64,000 nucleotides of DNA from Lojkania enalia (lineage: Eukaryota; Ascomycota; Dothideomycetes; Pleosporales), in the NCBI GenBank assembly GCA_010094045.1, contig ML986665.1:36872-100871 (forward strand), given 5' to 3'. Positions 9,529 to 20,900 of this stretch are shown here, piece by piece. The notes beneath the pieces were generated by a model. It was given only the letters and a program-made list of their open reading frames with translations. It had not been told where the DNA came from and searched no databases. Made by a program: the position numbers and the translations under genes. Each line of letters begins with the position of its first letter. Positions within the stretch are counted from its first letter, which is position 1.

Positions 9529-12500
9529 TTATGTAGGATGAATCGAAGACTCAACCTGGAATATCCATATCTCTCCTGACCCAACTCCAAGGCTAACTGT
9601 ATTCCCTGACACAGCTGAACATGACGGACGGTATTCCGAGGGCAACCAGAGGAGCTTTGTTGATTTGAGTGTAATCCATATTCGGTCTAAAGATAAAGCT
9701 ACGTCCTGGTAAGCGGACGTTTGAAGCTCTGTGGTAGTGGTGGTACTCGAAAATAGTGATGGAGTAATTGTGATGGAACCAATATCGGTGTGCAGACATG
9801 AGCCATTCGTATCAAAAGTGAGACGAGAAGGACGCTTGTTAACACTAAGTGTCTGCATACAGGCGCCGCTGGCCAGGTCCCATATCTTGACCGTGTTGTC
9901 GCTTGACGCCGACGCCAGCCATCTCGAGTCGGGCGAGAAGGTTGCCGAATTAACGAAATGGCTATGACCCTCGAGCGTCTGCGAGCAGGCGCCGCTGGCC
10001 AGATCCCAGATCTTGACTGTAGTGTCATCCGACGCTGACGCCAGCCATTTCGAGTCAGGCGAGAAGGTTGCCGAATTAACGAAATGGCTATGACCTTCGA
10101 GCGTCTGCGAGCAGGCGCCGCTAGCCGGGTCCCAGATCTTAACCGTATTGTCGATTGACGCCGATGCCAGCCATCTCGAGTTGGGCGAGAAGGCTACCGA
10201 GAGGACAGCACTGCTGTGACCCTCGAACATCTTCGAGCAGGCGCCGCTAGCCAGTTTCCAGATCTTGACTGTAGTGTCGCTCGACGCCGACGCTAGCCAT
10301 TTCGAGTCAGGCGAGAAGGCTACCGAATAGACATAATGGCTATGGCCCTCGAGCGTGTGCGAGCAGACGCCACTAGCCAGGTCCCAGATCTTGACCGTAT
10401 TGTCAAACGATGCCGACGCTAGCCATTTCGAGCTGGGCGAGAAAGCTACCGAGCTGACATGATGGCTATGGCCCTCGAATGTTTGCGAGCAGGCATTGCT
10501 CGTCAGGTCCCAGATCTTAATCGTGTTGTCGCTCGACGCTGACGCTAGCCATCTCGAGTCGGGCGAGAAGGCTATCGAGTGGATAGTATTGCTATGATCC
10601 TCGAGAACCTGCGAGCAGGCGCCGCTGGCCAGATCCCAGATCTTGACTGTAGTGTCGCTCGACGCCGACGCTAGCCATCTCGAGTCAGGCGAGAAGGCTA
10701 CCGAGTGGATAGTACTGCTATGACCCTCGAGCGTGTGCGCGCAGGCGTTGCTGGTTAGGTCCCAGATCTTAACCGTGTTGTCGCTTGACGCCGACGCTAG
10801 CCATTTCGAGTCGGGCGAGAAGGCTACCGAGTGGATCGTACTGCTATGACCCTCGAGCGTGTGCGAACAGGCGCCACTGGCCAGATCCCATATCTTGACT
10901 GTATTGTCGCTCGACACCGACGCCAGCCATTTCGAGTCAGGCGAGAAAGCTACCGAGTGGAGATAATGGCTATGACCCTCGAGCGTCTGCGAGCAGGCGC
11001 CGCTGGTCGGGTTCCAGATCTTGACTGTACCGTCAAATGACGCCGAAGCCAGCCATTTTGAGTCGGGTGAGAAGGCGACCGAGTGGACAGTACTGCTATG
11101 GCCCTCGAGCGTCTGTAGACAAGGAGACCAGTTATCTCTTATAGATGGTGTTATTTTAATCCACTTTGGTTCTTCGTCTTTAAATAGGCCTCTGATTAAG
11201 CTGCGCCTAGGACTGAACAGAAGCGCGGATGCATATGCCTGAAGAGGGGCACTCTCTATTGCCACCTTGTGATACATGATGAATCGATGTGCGTCCTGGA
11301 CGAGTTCTAGTAAACAAGATGCCTCTGTCCTCTCCTGCATTGGGTTAGCTTGTAGTTCATATAGAGTATTGCTCGCTCATCTGGAAATTACCTGAACTAA
11401 TTCTAAAAGCTTTGCCATTGAAACTACACCCTTTGACATGCTTTGGCAAAGGCTGAGGGCTTCTAACCAGTAAAGATACATGGTTCGCAGAAACACGTCA
11501 ACAGAGCCTTCATCCTGCAGACTGCTTCGACTATTCGAAGGAGAGCCAGAGCTCCAGTCACAGAGATGGTCGATCCAGTAGATGCAGGAGTACCGTAAGG
11601 CAGCTATTGGATCCGGATCCGGCCGCCTGGCCTGCTCTGTAGGATATCCTAATTCTTGTAAATCGTACATATCTCGATGCAACGTTTTAGACATGGCTTG
11701 AAGCGATCTGGAGAAAAGGACGCCGTGAAATTCCTCTTTTCTAGAAGAAAAGATCTCGTGGGATGCCTTCGTAGACAAAAAGTCCCTTACTGATTGATGC
11801 ACAAAGTAGATAGTGTCTTCTCGTAGAGTAAGAAATGACCCGCAGAGGCCAATGATCTCACGTATTGACCCAGCATCGTCTGCCATGTCTTCTAGCTCTG
11901 CAACAAGAGTGACTAGCTCTTGAAGTGTGATAGGCTGATACACGATGGTGACCAAAGCAAGTATTCGTTTGCAGAGATCGGCATCCTCTAAAGTGCTAAT
12001 CTGCTGCAACATCCGGTCGTATAGTGAGTCAAGACCGGGCGGGAAAGCATTCAGCTTCTTGATAACGTGTCGCCTGGGAACGTTTTCGAGGTTTTGGCAG
12101 ACCAACGCCACCCAGAGAAAGGTATCGTGTGCGTTCGAGGATAGGTGGTCTAGCACAGCATATCGTGTTATGTCATCGTACTTTTTCTGCTCCACTAATT
12201 GAAGCACTTTGTGCTGAATGAAAACTCCAACAGCTGTAGAGACAGGCTGTGCGTTGAGTTCAAGGCTCAGCCTTACTTTGTCTCCTACTCTCTCTAGCCG
12301 TTCTTCGACGTCCGGCCAGTTGCGGCTTGAGACAATCCACTTGATGCGAGGAGACGCAGAAGACGTCTGGACGATAAGATCAAGCAGTTTTCGCAGGTCT
12401 GCTACGCATTCGTCGAGAGCGTCAATGACTAGATACGTGCTATTCAAGCTCGGGTCTTGCAGGATGTTTGTGAAGATCTCGGATAAGGCAACCCAGGCAT

Positions 12501-13719
12501 TTGTATCCTCGAACAGGGCTTTGCCCGCGTGGTCGTACTTCTTCCGTATATGAGAGACAAGAGATGGCTGCTGGTTGACAAGCAAGTACAGTAGACCTCG
12601 CAGCACGGCCGTGGCGTTGTTGATTCGCGAGTCCGTAGCCTGGCAGAAGAAGTAGGCCAGCTGACCTGTCTTAGTCATTGACTTGTTCAACTCATTGATG
12701 ATGCCGCAGAGCAGCATCGTTTTGCCCTTGCCAGGATTGCCCTTGATCCATAGCAGTCGGCTCTGCTCGTTGTCGCGCCATCGCTGGAAGTCAGAGTTTT
12801 CGAGGATCCAACGGTACGAGTCCTCTAGCAGTCCACCCTTAGTCTCCTCAAGACGCTTCTTGTCATCGCAGGGATCGGTGAGGTGTAAGTCTCGGATACA
12901 TGACGACAGCTTGTCGATCTCCTCTTCGAGCCTTTTGAACGCACTTGCCATTCCTTCGCCATAACGCAGGGGTATATCAACATCAAAAATACCGAGTAAT
13001 GAGTACGCCTTATCTTCTTCGAGCTTGGTCTGGCGGCTTCTTATCCACTGAAATCGATCTTTAACGCTGAAACGAGACAAAGGAATTCCTTGAAGCGCTG
13101 TCTTAGGAATACCCGTTATCTCGTGGATTAGTTGCTCTAGAGAACTTTTGTCCCCAAGTCGCTTATGTTCCTGGGAGAAGAACTCGACCGAAACTGGGCC
13201 CAGAAGCTCTTGAAGCGTCCAGCCCCGAGTAAACCATTTGCTTTTCCGGAAACTAGATTGCCAGAAGAATGGATTGTAGTCCTTGTTGCCTATTCCTTCC
13301 GTCTTCGCCCAGTTGAACAGCAAAGGCATATATTCCGTCAATTTATTTTTCATATTCGACGTAGGGTTTGTTGTGGATACATCTGATAGATAGACGTAAC
13401 ATCGAGTCGCGTTGCGGTACCAGCGAAACATGGAGTTGATAGCCAGCGAGAGTTCGGCCTTGTTCGCCTTGTTGATGCAACAGGTGTCAATCCAAAAGTA
13501 TTCCAGGCCGTCTCGTACAACTTGTTCTTCACAGAACCGGATCTTCTTGTAGCCAAGCTTATGCTTGCCAGCGCCATTTGTTAGGTCGTCGAAGGTAACT
13601 TCCTCGTCGTCCGCTCCCCATGTATGCGAAAGTATCGCGTAGGGAGGGATTGCCTCATCGCTAGCCAAATCCTTTGTGAGAGTGAACTCGCCCGTCCTGC
13701 TGCGCCGTAAAAGACGCAT
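9529..13719 (-). CDS. HET-NACHT-WD40 NLR protein (HNWD / het-e family)
   Basis: The model is complement(join(9529..11334,11392..13719)), 1377 aa, with one 57-bp intron. Residues 25-150 form a HET domain (PPYAILSHTWG at 25-35; GLEYFWIDTCCINKANKAEL at 71-90), the cell-death effector of fungal heterokaryon incompatibility. A NACHT NTPase follows, with Walker A GNPGKGKT at 327-334 and Walker B YLVIDALDE at 429-437. The C-terminal sensor is ten WD40 repeats of exactly 42 residues (about 850-1269; DNA 9856-11115). They are nearly identical except at a few positions: after GHS, K/R in SPDSKW, S/F and N/T/G before TVKIW, and DLASG versus DLTSN. This is the pattern of the Podospora het-d, het-e, het-r and hnwd genes, where such repeats set recognition specificity. 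No stop, frameshift or missing motif is seen, so the gene looks functional. Ligand and allele specificity cannot be inferred. Confidence 0.93.
11335..11391 (-). other. 57-bp intron in the NLR gene
   Basis: The donor is GTAATT directly after the codon for Gln776 (LLELVQ). A branch site GCTAAC lies 12-17 bases before the acceptor ATGCAG. Splicing is in phase 0 and joins AKLLELVQ to ERTEASCLLELVQDAHRF, which restores the linker found in the family. Without splicing the HET-NACHT part would end four codons later at TGA. Confidence 0.88.
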
Positions 13720-14069
13720 TGTTTCGCATCAGGCTGAGTGGGCGCGATCGACAGTACGGCAACTCGCTTGTGCGTTGAGAAAATCAGCTGTCGGGGTTAG
13801 CAGGTATACAAGAAGATGGGGCGCTGAGCTATACCGAAGAATTGCATCTGAGAGAGGGACGACACAACTGTGCTGTGAGCTCATTCCGCTGCGACTTGTC
13901 GGGGCTGCCCCACAATGTGGCGCGGTGAGGCTGACATGCAGAGGTCACGCCACAGCTGGAGGTGAATTTGCATGCAGACTAGGCTGAATATACATATGTT
14001 GAGAAGCGGACGAACACCTTGATGACGCTAGCAGAGAGGATGGCCGAACCGCACCTGCCAGAGGGTTGC
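13720..14069. other. 5' flank of the NLR gene
   Basis: This 350-bp stretch of normal base composition lies between the NLR start codon and the right inverted repeat. It should contain the promoter. I recognise no specific regulatory site. Confidence 0.45.
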
Positions 14070-14136
14070 AGATGTTTCGAAATGTATAGATAATGGGGGG
14101 GGTAGAGGTACATGTACGACCCATGAGATCGCCACT
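14070..14136. repeat. Right copy of inverted repeat flanking the NLR gene
   Basis: These 67 bases are the inverted partner of 9220-9287. The outer edge lies only eight bases from the 5' end of the neighbouring LINE at 14145. Confidence 0.88.
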
Positions 14137-14277
14137 CTCTAGGGAAAAACTTCTGAATTGTTGATAAGGAGGATATTCATCTCGGACATTCTTTTACTCG
14201 AACCGCGGACACTCGCTTAGCTAGTTCCCGCTGCAAGGCGGCCCGCCCGGACCACCGAACCTTGTGCCGAAGCCCCG

Positions 14278-15610
14278 ATGGCGACGTCAAATTCTGACCA
14301 CAACCCATCGACACCACCCCCTGCGCCAGCAAAACGTACCAGGAGGCGAACAACAAAGGCACCTGATATACTGCAGCAGCCCCCGACAACGAGGGCAACA
14401 GCGAGCCGATCCATACAGGCTAAGCGCAGAGCTATAGTACTGCTGTCACCGCAGAACGAGGAACCTAATGGCATACAGCAACATCTAGAGCAACATGAAC
14501 TACCGCTACCTCACACTGGGCGTGTATCGACCTCTTCTCGACAAGTTCTTGATGGCGGTAGCACCGGGATAGGGGAGCTAGCTGAACTTATTGCGAGCCT
14601 GAAACAGACAATAGTACAACAAAACAATATTATTGCGAACCAGAACAAGATTATTAAAGACATTCAAAGCGACCGCGCAACATTCTAAGCAGAACAACAG
14701 AATCTTAAAGACCAGATCGTAGAGCTACGTGAAACTATATGCTCTCTTCAAATGCAGCTCAACACCCGTTCGACCGAAGCGCCGTCAAGACATATATAGG
14801 CTGCAGTCGCAGCCAGCGGACAGCAGGCAGGATTAGGTACAAGGCCTTCAAGGTCGACGAATAGAGGAAGGGTCGACAAGGAGAATAAACGACAGCTAGT
14901 GATTGATGTTAGCCAGATAAGAGACGATATGACGGAGAAGGTAGCGACTACAGAGGCGGCTAAGCAGGCGATCCAGCAAAGTATGAATGGGGTTGAAAAT
15001 CTCGTAAGAACAACGGTAAAAGACTTCCGTGTATGGCGAGCGAATAACAATACAAGCGTGATTAAGTTCTCGGTTAATAAGAATAAGGAGGCAGCGGTCC
15101 GGCAGGTAACAGTAGACTGGCTTAAACCAACCCTACCGGGTGTAAGGCTAGTAGGACCTAAGTAGTATCCGATAAAAGTAGACTAGATTGAGGTAGCTTT
15201 AGCTATAGATGTGGAGAGTGGCAAAGTAAGCAGGTTAGCAATAGAACGATTCGGTATAGAAAACGGAGTGGAAGTATACACGATGTGATGGCTAGGGCAA
15301 CCAAGGCCTAGAGGACAGTATACGTCAGCAGTAGTTAAGGTAGCAATAAAGGAGGAGGCTGAGAAGCTGCTAAAGTTAGACAGCGTGACGTTTAGAGGAG
15401 GGGGTATTATAGTATTATAATTCGAGGAGCGACGCATACTAGTAGCCTGCTATAAATATAGAAGGTTTAGATATAGAGTAAGAGACTATATATAACAAGA
15501 GGCATGCGATATATACGGGTAAGAAGGGCACTTATATTATAAGATGGTTAACCTGCGATACATTAACTACTAAGGCCTATATTAAGTATTATACCGAGAA
15601 TGCTTAGAAT
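14278..15610 (+). pseudogene. LINE 1 ORF1 (gag-like nucleic-acid-binding protein)
   Basis: The ATG at 14278 opens a 136-codon frame ending at TAA 14686-14688. The same frame continues through to about 15610 with only RIP-type stops. The N-terminal part is Pro/Thr/Arg-rich (PPPAPAKRTRRRTTKAPD). A coiled-coil follows (ELAELIASLKQTIVQQNNII), then a conserved central domain (KFSVNKNKEAAVRQVTVDWL near 15069-15122). The zinc knuckles near 15448-15600 have lost most Cys residues to Tyr by G-to-A changes (CYKYRRFRYRVRDY, HLYYKMVNLRYINY). Such ORF1 proteins coat LINE RNA. The first 300 codons are otherwise intact. Confidence 0.78.
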
Positions 15611-15649
15611 TTAAGAAAGAGATAGGTAGGATTCTTACATATTAACGCT

Positions 15650-17637
15650 ATAAATAGAGAACTCCGGATCCTTTAAGTAAATATAAAAAGAACTAGAGAA
15701 GCGCAGCACGCGCTTTATAATAATATAATACTAGCTAACTTTTACTTTATTCTAGGGTAGGAACCTAGATACTTTCTAGAAGAGGGAGAAGTAGTACTAT
15801 ATAGCACGAATCCACGCTAGATAATATATATACTATATAGTAGATAAGAAGAATAGTACCTAGTTTAAACGTATATCTAGGCATCGAAAGATATTAAGGC
15901 TATATAGTTATATATAGACTCGGTAGATATTACAGCTATATAAGTATATATAAGTAGAAGAAAACTAATAATAGTATCGGTATATATTCCAGATATATCT
16001 TCGTTAACAAGAACTAGAAAGGAGAACCTAGAGGAACTTAATAGCAGGCTATAGGCAATCGATAGGCTAGTATAGTAGGAGTAACTATACAACCCATATA
16101 CGGAGGTAGTAGTTACTAGCAACTTCAACTAATATAACCTACTATAGGGAGGAAGTTATATTAATAGTACAGTAAGTTAAAAGGATAGTATACTAATTAT
16201 TAACTTTATAATAGAGCTATTATTATAGAGCCTTCTACTAGTAGGACTAACTATATTTATTAGCGATGCGGGATACTCGTCGACTATTAACCTAATACTT
16301 ATAATAGCCGGGTTAGTAGAGAACCTAGTTAAGTGCTTGATCTAGGAATATAAATATAGGTTAGACTATAAGGCTATATAGACGCGCTTCTATATAAATA
16401 TAGATAAAAAAAAAGGCTAGGAGAAGCTGCTGTTTAAAAACACGCCGTAGGATAAGATTTAATAGATAGTTAAGTAAGAGAAGAAAGCAGGCTTTCTAGT
16501 AGAAGATATTAAGGAGATAGCTAGCCGGCTTATACAGTAGGCGACTAAGGCGGTAGAGATATACTATCTAAGGGCGAGACCGTCGCGGTTTATAAAATAA
16601 TAGTAGAGTAAGAACCTCACGGCGCTAAGAAAGTTGTATATATACTAGAGAAATAGAGTATATATAATACGGTAGTAAGAAAGAGAGGATACAGAACTGC
16701 ACAATACAGCGACGAGAGTAAGAAGACTCTTCTATAGGATAATCCGATAGTACCGTAAGTAATACTAGAAAGCATTCCTCAATAACAATAATAATATATA
16801 GAAGGCAGCTAAATATCTAGACTCCTAGGCAAGTAGCTTATTTGCTAGAATACTACTAATCTAAAAAACTAGCTAAGAGAGAAGAATTACTATAGAGGAT
16901 AAAGAGATAGGATAAGAGCTGCTCTATATATTCTTCCCTAGCCTACTACTATACGAGTATAAGGAGACGCTAATAATATACAATTAACTCTACTACGAGC
17001 CGATAGCTAAGTATAAGGTAAAAGCAGCCGTCTTTAGAGCAAACCTAGATAAGGCGCTAGAAAGAGACGGCCTACTAGTAAGAGTATAGAGAGAGCTATA
17101 GCCGGTCCTAAATAATAAGATTACGCAGCTATTCGCGAGATCTCTCGAACTAGAAAAGATACTAAAAGAGTAGAAGGTTATAAAAATTATACCGCTGTAG
17201 AAGCTAAATAGAAAAGACTATATAATAGCTAACAACTACTAGCCAATCTTACTACTACTAACGCTGGGTAAGGCGCTCGAGTCGCTGGTAGCTGAGAAGA
17301 TAGTATATCTAGTAGAGGAGTATAGTCTTTTACCTAAGATATACTTTAGCGCGTGGAAGCAGAGGGCAATAATATATATACTATTATACCTCTATAAGAA
17401 TATATTTAAGGCTTAGCGCGGAAAGAAGATGCTATTACTAGTTTCGTTCAACGTTAAGGGAGTATATAATAATATAGCTACTAAGCTAGAGATTAGAAGA
17501 TTGCGGCAGCGATAGATCCCGGAGAAGATTATATAGTAGATATAAGACTTCTATATAGAATAACAAGTATATATTCTTATTAACAGTAGGATAATAGAAG
17601 TATAGAGTCTTCCGCAGGTAGATCTTCTGTAAGAAAT
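15650..17637 (+). pseudogene. LINE 1 ORF2 (endonuclease and N-terminal reverse transcriptase)
   Basis: Endonuclease-type sequence starts near 15655 (NIKRTREAQHALYNDIILAN, FILGQEPRYFLEEGEVVLYS). Reverse transcriptase blocks are recognisable near 17190-17500: ANNY*PILLLLTLGKALESL, then VSFNVKGVYNNI, in which the motif-A Asp is Asn (LINE 2 keeps VSFDVKGAYNN). Stops are frequent and all fit CAG, CAA or TGG with one transition. The frame is cut by the copia LTR at 17638 before the FxDD motif, so the element was dead from the insertion onward. Confidence 0.8.
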
Positions 17638-17804
17638 TATTTCTAAATAGTATATAACGAGGTAGTATATATATCTACTAGGTATATACGCTATGATAGA
17701 GTCTATAGCTTGTCTACTTATAGAGGCTGAAATAATATATATATATATAAGTCCTTAGAAGCTTATAGACTAATTAATATACTTAAAGAATTATATTTTT
17801 AACT
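17638..17804 (+). repeat. Left LTR of copia 1
   Basis: This 167-bp LTR starts tatttctaaatag, which corresponds to TGTTTCTGAACAG in the right LTR. The first TG has become TA by RIP. Confidence 0.88.
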
Positions 17805-17939
17805 AGTTATAAGCCTAGTTATATATACTATACCCTTTTAGTAATAGTCTAAATACAGTCTTTAAGAAGTTAAACTTTTACAGCTATAGCTAGTATTAAA
17901 CTTACTAATAAATCTGTTAAAGCACAGGTTAAAGTACTT

Positions 17940-20900
17940 TAAAGCTAGGAAAATTACCTTATATAGAAGCGCGACCTAAAGTTTATCGCTAAAGTAAATA
18001 ATATCTAGAATATTCTTACTAGAGAAGAGACTATCTAAAATAAGCTAATATAACTAACCTTTTCTAGCATTCTAACTTAAGCTAAACTAGCTAAGAAATT
18101 AAATAGTAAAGATACTAACCTAACCGGTAGTAGTATAGAAGTTTAAATAAGTAATTAGCTAAATCTTATTATCTAGTTTTATAAGCTTAATCTTAACGAA
18201 TATAAAAAATAGTAGAAACGTTTTTAATATATATAAGGCTTCCTATCTACTACTATTAATACAGCCCTTTAAGGATATATTAAGGATGAAGAGAACCTAC
18301 AGCAGGTAATAGAGAAGCTTAAGGGACTCTATAAGATAAATAACACTTATACTCTAAATATAACTCTAGGAAAAATTAAATAACTTAAGTTTAAGAGATT
18401 AGTATCTAATTTTATTAATATTCTTAAAACCCTATAATAAGATATTATTAACCTTAAAAGTACTTTTAGTAATAAACAACTTATATTAAAGGTTATATAC
18501 TTTCTATTAAACTATTTTAATAGATTCTTAGATATCTAGAATTTTTTAGCTAGAACAGCTACCCTTCTATACAACCTAGTAACTCTCTATAGATATCTTT
18601 TAGGAGTAGAGATATAACTAGCGTTAGAAAAGGATAATAAAGAGAGTATAGTAAAGAATAAGGGAAGAGAAAGAAAAGACTAACAACTCTATAAAGGATA
18701 TAATAAGTAGAGTACCTATAATAAATTAGAATGCTAGATTATACACTCTAAACTTAGGGAGAATAAATTTAACAAATATAAGAAAGCCTTAAAATAGTTT
18801 AAAAGATAGGTTAATACTACCTAAAATATAGGATTTAAAGATTATCTTAAACCTTAGTTATAATATAGTCCTAAACACCCCGGTAGAATTATAGCTACTA
18901 CTATACTCTACTATAATAAATAGAAAGTAATATATATAAATGCTAGATTAAACAATAAGATAATAAACCTAGATAAATATTCTTCTATAAGGAACAAAAC
19001 TAATATTCTAGAATATAATAATCTAGGTAACTTTTTATATCTAGAAAGGCTATAACTTATAAATAGTTTTAATCTATAAATAATAATACTACTTAAAGAT
19101 AATATAGTAGAATAAAGCTTTAAATAGATTATTAACTCTAGTATAAATATCTATATTATAAATAATAAAGTATAGTTTCTAAATTCTAGAAAATAATATA
19201 TACTATTAGAACTGTAAATAATAGTAGCCTATATATTAAAGAAGCTAGAATTATACTCCTCCAGCTAACTACTAATAGTAATAAACTAGTTAAGCTAGAG
19301 CTGTATAATATAGTTTATACTTAAGATACTAGATATAATATTCTATTACTCTCTTAAATTACTAAAAAAGTAAAGTTTATAGAAGTCTAGAAGATTAAAG
19401 AAATATCTATTAGAACTGCTAAAGGTTTTAAAATTAGCTATACTAGCCTAATTAATAGACTCTTTTACTTATAAATTAACCTACTAGAACATCTAAATAA
19501 CCTCTAACTAAGTTAAAGAGAACTAATCTTACTATAAATAAACAGCACAAGAGATATAAAAGTAGTAGAAGAAGACTCTATACAAATTCCGGACTAATAG
19601 CTTCTACTAGAAGTTTAGCTACCTTTTATTATATCTCTACTTAATTATAATAATCTAGTCTAGAAATAGTATAGATAAATAGGATACTTTAGTATTTAGA
19701 GCTTAAGAAATCTCCTTAAAGTAAGTAATAGTATTAATCTAACTAATAAACAATTACAGGTAAAATTAAGTACTATCTATCCTATCTATACTACTACTAA
19801 AGTAGTAAATAGAATCTCTAGAGATCTAGCAACTCGACGAGCTATAAATCTAGAGGAAATAATATATATAGATATATAGGAACTGTATCTAGTTAGTATA
19901 TAAAATAATATAGTATATATTCTAGTTATAATAGATAATATAACTTGTTTTACCTGGTTAGTAAGATATATAACTAAGGATAAGATTCTAGAAGTCTTTT
20001 AACACCTTTACTAAACTATTAAAAAACGGAATAATATAATAATTCGCGTATACTAACTTAATAATAAGTTTCCATTTTATAGAGAACTTTAGGACTAGTT
20101 CTAGCGATATATAATCTCTTTAGAAAACTCAGTACCCTATATATATTATATAAATAGTATTACGGAAAGAGGTTTTTATATAGATAGAGAACGAGTATTA
20201 GTAATACTATAAGAAGTAATAAATAGCGTCTTATTAACAATTTCTAAGATACTTGGTATATATATAAAAGAAGTAATAAGAAATATTTCTCTATTAGAAA
20301 TACTATAGGTTAAAGCTTTCTTATATATAATCTAGATTAAAAATAGATTACTATTATAGGCCCTTAAAGGGAAAATAATATTATAGGAAGTATTTTATAA
20401 ACTTAAACTAAACCTTAATATTAAACGGATCTTTAGTAGTTAGGTCTATATTACCTATCTACTAGAATATAGATAAAAAACCCTTTTCTAACTATAAGAA
20501 TAGATTAGGTATTTTATTAGTTTCGAAACTAAAGCTTTACTAAAAATTTAGTATCTAGATAAAAAACGCGTTATACATATTACTATACTATATATTAATA
20601 ATAGGTAAGGCTAGACTAATAACTATAATAGTAAAACTCTCTCTAATTAAATTCTAATTACTAAAATAACTTTAGATAATAATATTTTAGATAATAAATT
20701 GACCCTAGAAATACCCTTCTAACTATATATAAGTAGCCTAGGAAGTTTATACAACTCTATATAAACTAGTCTATAAGTCTCTTACTACTTAACTTAAAGT
20801 ACTTCTAAAACCTCTCCCTACTTTATATAGATTAATTATAATACTATATATTACTCTAAAGAGGATAGTAATAATTAAATATATCTATATTTAGATAATC

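Larger units (their letters stand above)
14145..17637 (+). mobile_element. Tad1-like LINE 1, 5' part, cut by copia
   Basis: The 5' end at 14145 (AAAAACTTCTGAATTG) matches the 5' end of the minus-strand LINE at 32175, which defines a full-length start. ORF1, an apurinic endonuclease region and the first half of the reverse transcriptase are present in order. The copy stops at 17637, where a Ty1/copia LTR begins, and its 3' half does not resume after that element. The first 1.0 kb (to about 15180) is not RIPped. From there on RIP is saturating. The equivalent 5' region of LINE 2 is RIPped, so sparing is specific to this copy and side. Confidence 0.88.

Noticed and set aside
9593..11242. Several 60-110 codon frames on both strands inside the WD40 array
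   Set aside because: They recur with the 126-bp period in other frames of the repeat and are shadows of the NLR gene.
11945..13577. Plus-strand frames of 73-111 codons opposite the HET-NACHT region
   Set aside because: Antisense shadows of a GC-balanced coding region; no protein-like features of their own.
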